From Paracoccaceae bacterium (GTDB taxonomy: Bacteria; Pseudomonadota; Alphaproteobacteria; Rhodobacterales; Rhodobacteraceae): a DNA stretch of 52,533 bases. The first letter of the stretch is position 1. Each line of letters starts with the position of its first letter. The position numbers and the translations under genes are program-made. The notes under the pieces are model-generated. The model ran no database searches. It had not been told where the DNA came from and saw nothing but the letters and a program-made list of their open reading frames with translations. The stretch lies in assembly GCA_014872815.1 (NCBI GenBank), contig WKFK01000008.1, forward strand, positions 1 through 52,533, read 5' to 3'. Of this stretch, positions 27,050 to 35,124 are shown in pieces.

Positions 27050-27865
27050 TTATTTGATCAGCGGCACACCGGTGGTTTCCTGAAGCCATTCCGCCTCAAT
27101 CGCAGCCAGTTTCCCGCTTTCTGTTAGCGCTGCGATAGCCTCATCGACACAGGCTTTCAAGGCGTTGCCTTCTTCCAGCAGCAGACCAAAGCGATCCGGG
27201 TTGTCGGTGCGGTCCGCCGGGAATTGGCCAATAACAGAGGAGCCTTCGACAACAACGGCGCTTAGGTACAGCGCGGTGGGCAGATCAAACAGCGCCGCAT
27301 CGATCTGGCCAGCCTGCATGGCGGCGGTCACATCTGCGTTGTCCCCATAGAGCAGCGGCATATCATCTGGCCCGATGGTGTCCATTAGCACCGGCACGGC
27401 GGTGGTGCCGCCCATCGCGCCCCATTTTAAGGCTTTGAGCGCGTCCACGGTGGCGGCGGTGTCTTTGGCCTCAGCAGATGCCAGGATCGCCATTGGTGCC
27501 GCGTAGTAAGGGGCAGAGAAGTCGACCATCTTCTCGCGCTCTTCGGTGATCGAGAACTGCTGGAGGTTGAAGTCGAAGTCTTTTGGTCCCGGCTGGATCG
27601 CCTGATCAAAGGAGGAGCGCACCCAGGTCACTTTGTCTGCGCCAAAGCCCATTTCCTCGGCCACGGCGTAGGCGACAGCTGCCTCAAAGCCCTTGCCGCT
27701 TTCTGGCGCGTCATCCATGACCCACGGGTAATATGCTGGGTTGCCAGTGGCGATGGTGAGTGTGCCTGCGGTCAAGGTTTTGCCATCGGCGCAATGGTCT
27801 GCAGCGAAGGCAACGGATGTGGTCAAAGCGGTGAGTGCAGTGGCAGCAATAACTTTGTGAAGCAC
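27050..27865 (-). CDS. Amino-acid ABC transporter substrate-binding protein (SBP_bac_3)
   Basis: A 271-residue periplasmic binding protein, family 3. The signal peptide ends near AFA-A (residue 21). It then shows GTLTIATGNPAYYPWVMDDAPESG, GKGFEAAVAYAVAEEMG, and FDFNLQQFSITEEREKMVDFS, the ligand-binding and family signature region. The start codon is GTG at 27865 with AGGGA upstream; no ATG alternative keeps the signal peptide whole. The ligand is probably a polar amino acid or small organic compound and cannot be named. Confidence 0.9.
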   Translation of the reverse strand: MLHKVIAATALTALTTSVAFAADHCADGKTLTAGTLTIATGNPAYYPWVMDDAPESGKGFEAAVAYAVAEEMGFGADKVTWVRSSFDQAIQPGPKDFDFNLQQFSITEEREKMVDFSAPYYAAPMAILASAEAKDTAATVDALKALKWGAMGGTTAVPVLMDTIGPDDMPLLYGDNADVTAAMQAGQIDAALFDLPTALYLSAVVVEGSSVIGQFPADRTDNPDRFGLLLEEGNALKACVDEAIAALTESGKLAAIEAEWLQETTGVPLIK

Positions 27866-28343
27866 GGTGAATTTTCCCTATTGAACTGTTTGGTCAAAAC
27901 ATGAGGGGGAAGGCGCGCGTTGTCCAGAAGACTCTGTGAGGATGCCGCGCGGAATGACCGGTCAGATAAATGCAGTCGGTTTCTGCGCCAATCGATTGCG
28001 AAGATTGTAGATACGAAATCTGCCAGAGTAGCAGTGAGGTGGTCGTTTTAGGCCCAAGATCTCTGGGCAACCTTTCTGCTGTTGAGAGCTTGCATCCGTT
28101 CTCTATGTCGAAGCGTCCTACACCGGCTCTTTTGGGCTTTCAGATCGAAAGCGCAGATGGCGAGAGCAGAACCCTTGTAACTCTTTTGGATAGTGCGCCC
28201 CTGTCAATGAATTTGGCTGGCCTTTTCCAGCCACTCCGCGTCCCAAAGCAGATCACGCTAACCCTAAGAGGCCATCGGGTATACCTTTGATACCCCAGAA
28301 TTCGGCAAGGCATCGATACTCTTTTTTCAAAGGGAGTTAGGCA
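27866..28343. other. Intergenic region upstream of amino-acid importer and acetylation operon
   Basis: 478 bases between divergent operons. A 106-codon open frame (27970-28290, plus) has no recognisable family or ribosome site, and I do not call it a gene. Near the acetylation operon there is GGGTAT-N7-ATACCC (28277-28295), an operator-like inverted repeat with a nested GGTATACC palindrome. Nothing else stands out. Confidence 0.4.
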
Positions 28344-28928
28344 ATGCACCGTTCACAATTTGGGCCACTTTTCACTATTGCAGCTGCTGTGCTGTCAGGC
28401 GCCGCTTGGGCAGCCGAAAAGGAATTATACGATGATCCGCCGCCTGACGATGCCACCTTTGTTCGGTGGATTGAAGAAGGGGCTGCCCCGACAATTTTGG
28501 GCGTTTCGATGCCAGGCGATTACAGCGGCGTTTATCATCCGGTCTCTGCCGCACGTACCCAAGGCGCTCAGTCAGGGGCGTTTTACACGGCCGCGACAGA
28601 TGCAACTGGGCAGCTGGTGATAATTCGGGAGCCGGATCGGCACGACAGGTCAAAGGTTCTTTTGACGCTATTAAACGTTTCCAACAGCCCTGTGCGCTTG
28701 GTCCTTGTGGGCCACAACGCTGACGTCATCGGCAACACCGCCGTAAACGACGCGGGCGGCCGGGCCGTTAATCCAGTCGCCGCGACGCTGGCGGTCGTCT
28801 CTGACACTGGCGCTGAATTGGGGGTCTTTGAGGTCCAGCTACGTCGGGGGCAAAACCTCACATTTGTGGCGCGTCCCGACGGCGCTGCCCTCATAGAAAA
28901 CCGGTTTGGTCCGAATATCGAAGGGTGA
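28344..28928 (+). CDS. AlgF-like periplasmic polysaccharide O-acetylation protein
   Basis: A 194-residue secreted protein. The signal peptide ends at AAWA-A (residue about 23). The mature start ELYDDPPPDDATFVRWIE resembles Pseudomonas AlgF, which begins with a short LYGP-type stretch followed by FVR. The rest is a predicted beta-rich domain with two repeated-looking sections (residues 75-130 and 135-190). AlgF is a periplasmic partner needed to pass acetyl groups from AlgI/AlgJ to the polymer. The ribosome site is AAGGGAG before ATG at 28344. It is first in a four-gene operon and its stop lies five bases before the next start. The assignment rests on weak similarity plus context. Confidence 0.7.
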   Translation: MHRSQFGPLFTIAAAVLSGAAWAAEKELYDDPPPDDATFVRWIEEGAAPTILGVSMPGDYSGVYHPVSAARTQGAQSGAFYTAATDATGQLVIIREPDRHDRSKVLLTLLNVSNSPVRLVLVGHNADVIGNTAVNDAGGRAVNPVAATLAVVSDTGAELGVFEVQLRRGQNLTFVARPDGAALIENRFGPNIEG

Positions 28929-28933
28929 CAGAG

Positions 28934-30310
28934 ATGGTTTTCTCGACCCCAATATTTGTGTTCGGTTTTCTGCCGTGCTTCCTTGGTGCCTACTATGTGC
29001 TGCCAAAGGCCTTTCGGAACTGGCTGATCTTACTGGCCTCCACGCTGTTTTATGCCTGGTGGCGTGCCGACGCTCTCATCGTTCTCTATGCGATCGCCGG
29101 AGGCAGTTATCTGGCCGGCTATGTGGCGACACAAACCAAAAGCTCCAAAGTCAAAACATGGGCGGTCAGGCTCGGCGTGTCTTTCAATCTCGCCATACTG
29201 GGGTGGTTCAAATACACAACGTTTCTACTGGGCAATCTCAACACGGCGCTGGGTGGGGAGGCTCTCGTTGTGCCGGAGATTATCTTGCCAATTGGCCTCT
29301 CCTTTCTGGCCTTTCAATCCATCAGCTACGTGATTGACGTGGCCCGTGGAGACGCGCCAGCGGCCAAAAAACTCTCTGACTTCCTCGCGTTCTCCTCCTT
29401 GTTCCCGCAACTGATCGCGGGACCGGTTCTGCGCTACAAAGATCTGGCGCATCAGTTCGAACACCGCATGCATTCTCTGTCGCTGTTCTCTCGCGGGTTG
29501 CGCAGATTTCTTCAGGGGCTGGCAATGAAGCTGCTTGTGGCGGACAGCGTCGCGCCACTAGCCGATCGGATGTTTGCTTTGTCTGACCCGACCATGACTG
29601 AGGCTTGGCTTGGCGCGGCTGCCTATTCTATCCAGCTGCTCTTTGATTTCGCGGGCTATTCGGCCATGGCGATTGGTTTGGGCCTGATGATTGGGTTCCA
29701 CTTCCCGGAAAACTTCAACGCCCCTTATGTCAGTCGCTCGATCACCGAATTCTGGCGCCGCTGGCACATCAGCCTGTCCAGCTGGTTGCGCGACTACCTC
29801 TATGTTCCGTTGGGTGGAAATCGGCGCGGTAAGCTCAAAACATATCGCAACCTGCTTCTGACGATGGTTCTGGGGGGCATCTGGCACGGCGCAAACTGGA
29901 CTTTTGTGATCTGGGGTATGTGGCACGGTGGCCTGATGGCGATTGAACGGGCATTGGGCGCAAAACACCGGGAAACGGTATGGCCAAAGGCGATTGCGTG
30001 GCCGCTGACCATGGTGTGTGTCCTGCTTGGTTGGGTTGTGTTCCGTGCGGAGACGCTTGCGGACGCCGGGGCGATGTACGCGGGCATGGTTGGGCTGCAT
30101 GGTGTCGTAATGCGCCCAGAGCTGATCACGCTCACCACTGCCACGGAGCTGTTTTTCCTGGCCTTGGGCGCCACGATTTCCATCGCGCCGCGCCTGCCGA
30201 GGCCTAGCCTGTCAATGTCGCCCGCGCTGCAATCCGCCCTGTTGTCGATCCTATGTTTCGTCGCGCTGCAGGCGCGCACCAACAGCCCTTTCCTCTATTT
30301 CCAGTTCTAA
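28934..30310 (+). CDS. MBOAT O-acyltransferase, AlgI type
   Basis: A 458-residue polytopic membrane protein of the MBOAT family. It opens MVFSTPIFVFGFLPCFLGAY with the usual first helices, has DFAGYSAMAIGLGLMIGFHFPENFN, then EFWRRWHISLSSWLRDYLYVPLGGNR, and the catalytic histidine H318 in LGGIWHGANWTF. AlgI draws acetyl groups from the cytoplasm and hands them to periplasmic AlgJ/AlgX. An in-frame GTG nine bases earlier overlaps the AlgF-like stop; the ATG at 28934 is preferred. It is normal length for AlgI and clearly intact. Confidence 0.93.
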   Translation: MVFSTPIFVFGFLPCFLGAYYVLPKAFRNWLILLASTLFYAWWRADALIVLYAIAGGSYLAGYVATQTKSSKVKTWAVRLGVSFNLAILGWFKYTTFLLGNLNTALGGEALVVPEIILPIGLSFLAFQSISYVIDVARGDAPAAKKLSDFLAFSSLFPQLIAGPVLRYKDLAHQFEHRMHSLSLFSRGLRRFLQGLAMKLLVADSVAPLADRMFALSDPTMTEAWLGAAAYSIQLLFDFAGYSAMAIGLGLMIGFHFPENFNAPYVSRSITEFWRRWHISLSSWLRDYLYVPLGGNRRGKLKTYRNLLLTMVLGGIWHGANWTFVIWGMWHGGLMAIERALGAKHRETVWPKAIAWPLTMVCVLLGWVVFRAETLADAGAMYAGMVGLHGVVMRPELITLTTATELFFLALGATISIAPRLPRPSLSMSPALQSALLSILCFVALQARTNSPFLYFQF

Positions 30311-30321
30311 GGAGCAGACAC

Positions 30322-31335
30322 ATGTACGCCTCGTTAGACAGCCTGTCTACTCTCGGAATCGCCGCCCTTATGGCAGGCCTTTCGATCACCGCCTTTTCGA
30401 ACACCGACCCCGGCAACCTGTCGACCGGATGGGCAAACGGAACCTACCAGCGTGGCTATGAGGACCGTTTTGAAACCTCGGTTCCTGCTCATGAAAGCGC
30501 GGTGGCGCTTTGGGCCGCGGTCAAATGGGGAATGTTTCAGGAACCTGCGACAGGCGCGGTAGCGGGGCGGGGTGGATGGCTTTTTACAGCTGAGGAATTT
30601 GCCGAGCCACGTGACACCCGTGATTTCGCACAAGAATTGGAAAGGATCTCCACCACACTGGCCGCTGATGAAATAGCGTTGGTTCCCGTGGTTGTACCGG
30701 ACAAGGCGCGCATGCAGGCGCACCGGCTCAAACGCGGGCGCTCCGCCGGGTTTGAGCGCCGCTATGACTGGGCTTTGGCACAGATCCGGGACGCTGGGCT
30801 CGTTGCCATTGACCTGCGCGAGGCGCTTGGATTTGCGGACAGCTATATGCGTACGGACACGCACTGGAGCCCGGAAGGGGCGCGAATGAGCGCGACGGCC
30901 ATTGCCAAGGCTCTCGGCGATTTCGACATTCCAATGGCGGAGGTCGACACAAATCAAACGGGCGCCAAGGCGTTTGATGGCGACCTTCTCTCCTTTGTTG
31001 CAACGGGCCGCTATCGCGACCTTGTTGGGCCGGAACCGGAGCGCATCAAAACGTTTGAAACCAGCGTTGCAACAACAGGCGGCCTGTTTGGAGCCGCGGA
31101 CATCCCCGTGGCTCTGGTTGGCACAAGTTTCTCTGCCAAAGCCGACTTTCACTTCGAAGGCTTCCTGAAGCAAGCACTGCAGTCTGACGTGCTGAACCTC
31201 AGCCAGGTCGGGCAGGGTCCCTTCGTTCCCATGGATGCGTTCTTAAAGGAGCGCGCCACACTTTCGTCTCTCCCATCTGTCGTGGTTTGGGAGATCCCTG
31301 AACGCTTTTTGACCAGCCGGAGGCAGCTCCCATGA
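30322..31335 (+). CDS. AlgJ-type SGNH-like polysaccharide O-acetyltransferase
   Basis: A 337-residue protein with an N-terminal hydrophobic segment (residues 9-27, signal or anchor) and an AlgX/AlgJ SGNH-hydrolase-like domain. The catalytic elements are readable: D179 and H181 in TDTHWSPEG, and S269 in VGTSFSAK. The N-terminal half has RGGWLFTAEEF, common to this family. It should transfer acetyl groups delivered by the AlgI-type protein to a polysaccharide in the periplasm. ATG at 30322 is preceded by AAGGAG. It overlaps the next gene by four bases (ATGA). Confidence 0.88.
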   Translation: MYASLDSLSTLGIAALMAGLSITAFSNTDPGNLSTGWANGTYQRGYEDRFETSVPAHESAVALWAAVKWGMFQEPATGAVAGRGGWLFTAEEFAEPRDTRDFAQELERISTTLAADEIALVPVVVPDKARMQAHRLKRGRSAGFERRYDWALAQIRDAGLVAIDLREALGFADSYMRTDTHWSPEGARMSATAIAKALGDFDIPMAEVDTNQTGAKAFDGDLLSFVATGRYRDLVGPEPERIKTFETSVATTGGLFGAADIPVALVGTSFSAKADFHFEGFLKQALQSDVLNLSQVGQGPFVPMDAFLKERATLSSLPSVVVWEIPERFLTSRRQLP

Positions 31336-32636
31336 AATTTCACATCCCTTTGATCGCAAGCCTGATGATGGCTTCTACTGCGCAGGCCGCGCCTTATTGC
31401 ACACAGTTGTTGAACAAGGAGAGCTTGCCGAAGAAATACGCAAAACTTGCACCTGTTTACAGTGACGAGGCGAGCGGTTGGATTTTCGCGCAGAACCAAT
31501 TGAGAGACCGCTACGATATGAAGGCGCCCTCTCTCAATTTGGTTCAAGCGATTGTAGGCGAGTTTGCCAAACGCGATGTGCCACTGGCCATAGTGATCGC
31601 CCCGCCTCGGCCTGTGATCGCTGGACAAGACACGCTTGACGCCACGATGGAACAACAGGTCTACAACGTCGCCAAAGCGCAATCTTCCTTCGACACACTG
31701 ATCTCGCAGCTGGCCGACACCGGTGCTATCGTGCCCAATCTCGCGGACGTGGCTCTCAGTGACCGGAGCATCCGTGACGAATTTTACTACCGGCGCGATA
31801 CGCATTGGACCACCGTCGGAAGTGCGGTGAGCGCACTTGCCGTGGCGAACGCTGTGAATGCGACCATGCCTGAGTTGTTCCCAAACGACGCGACCCTGGC
31901 ATTTGCGGACCTCGCGGCTTCAGGTTCCATCGAGGAAAAAGGCTCTCTGACAAAAGTGGTGTCGAAAGCCTGCGGCACCGCCCTGACGCCAGAGACATCC
32001 GTCACATTCGATCTGTCGCGACAAGGCAGCCTGCTGGGGGACGCGCCGGAGGGGCCATCCATCGCCCTGCTCGGGAGCAGTTTTTCCAATCGCTATAAGC
32101 GGGACCATTATCGCTTTGCAGACGCGCTCGCCCGCGCTTTTGATGCGGATGTGGAAAACTTCTCCGTCTCCGGAGGCGGGCCGATTGGTGCGATAGAGCC
32201 CTATGTCTTGTCCGGCGCACTGGATCGCAAAGACCATGATTTGGTGATCTGGGAGCTGCCCTATACCGAAAGTTTCAACTCGCCGTCGTTCCTGCGACAG
32301 CTGCTCGGCGCTCTGAGTGAAAGCCGCCCTGCGATCACAACCGTTGATTTGCCCGCTCAAGCGAAGTCGACTGTGGTCAAAATTGCTGATGGAGCCGTGA
32401 CGTCCGGCATCGAGATTGTTGCTGAGGACGTGGCAAAGCAGAGCTTCAAACTAGAGGTGCGCTTTGACAATGGATCAAATGCCAAAGTCTATCTGGGACG
32501 CCGCAACGCGGTGCCAATCGACATGCGTGTCGACAGTTTGAGAACCAGCTTATCCCACTTCGGAGAAAGAACGCCTGTGGAAATCGTTATCTCGCCCCAA
32601 AAAGGCGCACGTATCAGACATGTCACTGTGTTTTGA
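31332..32636 (+). CDS. AlgX-like polysaccharide O-acetyltransferase
   Basis: A 434-residue secreted protein with a signal peptide ending at AQA-A (about residue 19). Its SGNH-like domain carries D156 and H158 in RRDTHWTTVGSA, and S250 in LLGSSFSNR. The C-terminal 100 residues form a predicted beta-rich module, comparable in place to the carbohydrate-binding module of AlgX. In alginate producers AlgX acetylates and binds the polymer. Here it is the last gene of the operon and no terminator is obvious. Having both an AlgJ- and an AlgX-type enzyme, it looks like a full acetylation set for an unidentified polysaccharide. Confidence 0.82.
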   Translation: MKFHIPLIASLMMASTAQAAPYCTQLLNKESLPKKYAKLAPVYSDEASGWIFAQNQLRDRYDMKAPSLNLVQAIVGEFAKRDVPLAIVIAPPRPVIAGQDTLDATMEQQVYNVAKAQSSFDTLISQLADTGAIVPNLADVALSDRSIRDEFYYRRDTHWTTVGSAVSALAVANAVNATMPELFPNDATLAFADLAASGSIEEKGSLTKVVSKACGTALTPETSVTFDLSRQGSLLGDAPEGPSIALLGSSFSNRYKRDHYRFADALARAFDADVENFSVSGGGPIGAIEPYVLSGALDRKDHDLVIWELPYTESFNSPSFLRQLLGALSESRPAITTVDLPAQAKSTVVKIADGAVTSGIEIVAEDVAKQSFKLEVRFDNGSNAKVYLGRRNAVPIDMRVDSLRTSLSHFGERTPVEIVISPQKGARIRHVTVF

Positions 32637-33370
32637 CTGAAACCCTGTGATGTGAGGCATGTCCCACTGAGGTATGTGAGGAAACGGGTCGGGGGCTTTG
32701 TCTAGGTTTGCTTTTGGTGAAAGTCCTTTCCGTGAGCCAGCGGCAAAATGTCTGTCCCAAGTCGCAGCGGTGGGCTTTTGTGGGGGACAGCTTTGGACCC
32801 GTCCTCTCCACTATCAGGCAGCCGATCGACACTTCCGAAATTTTGGGGCGCGTTGTTTTCTGAGCTGAACCCACTGCCAAATATGTATGTGTATTTATAG
32901 CATCTTCGCGCTAAGGCGGCCCAAGCTTCAGTTATAGGCACTTGATGTCAGCCGCTTGCGCTCCCGTCAGAGGCAATTGCGGGGGCGGTTTCATGGCTAT
33001 AAGTCAGAAAATTTGGACCAGATGGCAAACGGAAAGTTATTGGTGCCGAAACCCTGGGGCCGACATCGTCGTTCTGGCACACCGATATGGGCCTCATCAT
33101 GGGAAGCCCCACGAGCGCAGCATTTTCGCCGATCAACACAACATGCCCCAGTTTTGGTATCGCAGAGAGCGGAATGAACTGGTTCGGCGGCAACAGGAAA
33201 AGCACGGGACGATCATCGCTCACACCAAAGCTCCGGAAACGAGTGCGTTCCAGTGGGCCTTAGCCGCAGCTTAACTTGGATGCTAGGAATACTGCGGTCA
33301 CAACGTGCCTACACTTCGGCCGATGCGCAGAAACAGCGACCAGGTGATTGGAAATTGTGCCAGTAGGTAA
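32637..33370. other. Gene-poor region between acetylation operon and tRNA
   Basis: 734 bases without a gene I can support. Overlapping open frames occur on both strands (32942-33274 plus, 110 codons; 32948-33223 minus, 91 codons) but neither has a ribosome site, signal or known motif. The plus-strand reading around 32750-32865 contains FVGDSFG, which recalls SGNH enzymes, and then stops. The stretch may hold decayed gene remnants beside a tRNA, a common site of insertions. Confidence 0.35.
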
Positions 33371-33460
33371 TGGCGGAGACGAAGGGATTCGAACCCTCGA
33401 TACCGTTTCCGGTATACTCCCTTAGCAGGGGAGCGCCTTCGACCACTCGGCCACGTCTCC
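33371..33460 (-). tRNA. tRNA-Ser (anticodon GCU), CCA encoded
   Basis: On the minus strand the acceptor stem GGAGACG (33460-33454) pairs with CGTCTCC (33381-33375), followed by discriminator G and an encoded CCA (33373-33371). The D arm TGGCCGAGTGG, anticodon loop with GCT in CTCCCCTGCTAAGGGAG, a long class II variable arm (TATACC/GGTAT), and T loop GGTTCGAATCC are all in place. It decodes AGC/AGU serine codons. Confidence 0.97.
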
Positions 33461-33467
33461 GCGGACC

Positions 33468-33496
33468 CGTATATTGGGCGTATCTCTCGGACACAA
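33468..33496 (-). promoter_or_regulatory. Candidate tRNA-Ser promoter
   Basis: Minus strand TTGTGT (33496-33491), 17-base spacer, TATACG (33473-33468), seven bases from the mature tRNA 5' end. The spacing and -10 are close to housekeeping consensus. Confidence 0.5.
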
Positions 33497-33757
33497 GGCC
33501 CAAAAATTACGAAATTGAGTTTTTTGACCCCCTGAGTTGCACACGGCTTTTAGCCGTCGCAGTGCAACCAAATGCGTGAGGCTTTGAGGCGGTTGAGGGA
33601 CAACGCTTATCTGTCTGGCGCGCACTTTCGGTGAGTGCTCAGTACAATGATGAGAATGCCTGTTCGCAGGGCAGGCGGACCAGCTCGAGGCGACTGTCAA
33701 AAAAGTGAGTAAGTAATCCAATTGCCACAGGGTGTTACAGTTTTCTGGTTCGGCACG
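33497..33757. other. Non-coding stretch between tRNA-Ser promoter and rpoE
   Basis: No gene seen. A small perfect inverted repeat ACGGCT-TTT-AGCCGT lies at 33543-33557. The right end runs into the candidate rpoE promoter. Confidence 0.35.
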
Positions 33758-33785
33758 TGATCCGCTTTGCAAGGTCGGGCGTAAT
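33758..33785 (+). promoter_or_regulatory. Candidate RpoE-type autopromoter
   Basis: TGATCC (33758-33763), 18-base spacer, TAAT (33782-33785). TGATCC resembles the -35 element I recall for Rhodobacter RpoE (ECF11) promoters, which often drive rpoE itself. If real, transcription would begin at about 33792, at the annotated ATG. Confidence 0.45.
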
Positions 33786-33791
33786 GGGAGT

Positions 33792-34427
33792 ATGGTAAGT
33801 GCAACACTTGATATCCCTCGCGCCAAAACGGTAGCCCCGAAAGCGCGTCGCAACGAAAGGCAGCGTGTGTCGCAAGCCAAAGCCGCGCCCTCACAGGAAA
33901 CCCTGTGGATGATCGCCGTGCGTGATCACCGCGACAAGGCTGCTTTTGCATCGTTGTTTGATCATTTCGCGCCACGCTTGAAAGGGTTTGTGATGCGTAA
34001 TGGGACCTCTGCCGCGCAGGCAGAGGAAATTGTGCAGGATGTGATGCTGACATTATGGCGTAAGGCCCACATGTTCGATCCGCATCGCGCACAGGTTTCA
34101 GCCTGGGTTTATCAAATTGTCCGCAACCGTCAGATCGATGTCGCCCGCAAGGAAAATAGGCCGATGCCTGAGGCTCTGAAAGAGGAGCCCGAGGCCGAGC
34201 CGGATGCGACACAGATTGTAGCGATTGAACAGGAAACAGGACAATTGCGTGCCGCACTTGCCAAGCTGCGTCCGGAGCAGCGTGAGGTGATCGAAAAGGC
34301 TTATTTGGGCGAGTTGACACACCAAGAGATCAGCACCCAGACCGGCTTGCCGCTTGGCACCATCAAATCACGCATACGTCTAGGTCTTCAGCGCCTTCGA
34401 CATGAACTGAAAGATCTCTCGGAATGA
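33792..34427 (+). CDS. rpoE: ECF-family RNA polymerase sigma factor RpoE (ECF11 type)
   Basis: A 211-residue group IV sigma factor. Region 2 starts at about residue 45 (DKAAFASLFDHFAPRLKGFVMR) with the core and -10 reading region AEEIVQDVMLTLWRKAHMFDP and SAWVYQIVRNRQIDVARKENRP. Region 4 has LRPEQREVIEKAYLGELTHQEISTQ and the recognition helix TGLPLGTIKSRIRLGLQRLR. In Rhodobacter the orthologue directs the response to singlet oxygen and is held by ChrR, encoded next. Start choice is unsure: the ATG at 33792 has no well-spaced ribosome site and may sit at the transcript start; an internal ATG at 33909 is the other option. It overlaps chrR by four bases. Confidence 0.93.
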   Translation: MVSATLDIPRAKTVAPKARRNERQRVSQAKAAPSQETLWMIAVRDHRDKAAFASLFDHFAPRLKGFVMRNGTSAAQAEEIVQDVMLTLWRKAHMFDPHRAQVSAWVYQIVRNRQIDVARKENRPMPEALKEEPEAEPDATQIVAIEQETGQLRAALAKLRPEQREVIEKAYLGELTHQEISTQTGLPLGTIKSRIRLGLQRLRHELKDLSE

Positions 34428-35071
34428 GCCAGCCTATGCCCGCAATTACTCATCATATCCCAGAGCCCATGATGGCCGCTTATGCCGCAGGCACCTTGCC
34501 GAACGCGTTCTCGCTTGTGGTTGCCACGCAGGTCTCTATGTCATCTGAGGCCCGCGCTGCCCTTCAGGCCCATGAAGCTGTGGGCGGTATTGTTTTGGAA
34601 GACAGTGGCGCTGTTGCTGTATCGGACAACATGAAGTCCGACCTGCTGTCAATGCTCGACGATCCTGTGCCGACAGAGCCGGTGTATACACGCAGCGGTG
34701 TGTATCCTGCACCGGTGATGGAAGCGCTCAAGGGGCGCGAGCCCCGTTGGAAAACGCTTGGCATGGGGGTCAAGCAAGACATTCTGTCCGAGGACGAATA
34801 TGGCTCTGTGCGTCTGCTGTACATTCCGCCGGAACAGGCTGTGCCGGACCATGGACATAATGGACTAGAGATGACTCTTGTTTTGCAAGGCAGCTTTAGT
34901 GACGAAACCGGCCGGTTTGGCGTTGGTGACGTGGAAGTGGCGGACGAAACGCTGGAACACACGCCTATCGCCGGAGCAGGGGAGCCTTGCATCTGCCTTG
35001 CGGCGACAGATGCGCGATTGAAGTTCAATGCATTTGTGCCGAGGTTGCTGCAGCCGCTGTTCAGGATCTGA
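34424..35071 (+). CDS. chrR: ChrR-family anti-sigma factor with degenerate zinc site
   Basis: A 215-residue two-domain anti-sigma factor. The N-terminal domain aligns with Rhodobacter ChrR (H-I-P-E-P-M...AYAAGTLPNAFSLVVAT). Three of the four zinc ligands known from ChrR are changed: the histidine equivalent is Q36 and the two cysteines are S40 and A43; only the first histidine (H10/H11) remains. The C-terminal cupin keeps its metal ligands H143, H145, E149 and H179, and the CxC pair C189/C191. ChrR binds and inactivates RpoE until singlet oxygen appears. Translation is coupled to rpoE (ATGA). Confidence 0.9.
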   Translation: MSQPMPAITHHIPEPMMAAYAAGTLPNAFSLVVATQVSMSSEARAALQAHEAVGGIVLEDSGAVAVSDNMKSDLLSMLDDPVPTEPVYTRSGVYPAPVMEALKGREPRWKTLGMGVKQDILSEDEYGSVRLLYIPPEQAVPDHGHNGLEMTLVLQGSFSDETGRFGVGDVEVADETLEHTPIAGAGEPCICLAATDARLKFNAFVPRLLQPLFRI

Positions 35072-35089
35072 GCGCCATCACAAATTTGC

Positions 35090-35116
35090 AAGCCGCCCAA
35101 TTTGGGCGGCTTTTTT
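35090..35116 (+). terminator. Rho-independent terminator of rpoE-chrR
   Basis: AAGCCGCCCAA (35090-35100) pairs with TTGGGCGGCTT (35102-35112), followed by a T tract. It lies 18 bases after chrR and before the converging SDR gene. Confidence 0.9.
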
Positions 35117-35124
35117 ATGCGCTG

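Noticed and set aside
27970..28290. 106-codon plus-strand frame before the acetylation operon
   Set aside because: No ribosome site, no signal or domain, and it overlaps the operator-like repeat.
32942..33274. Overlapping frames of 110 and 91 codons on opposite strands
   Set aside because: Neither has a start context or known motif; both can be explained as chance or decayed sequence.
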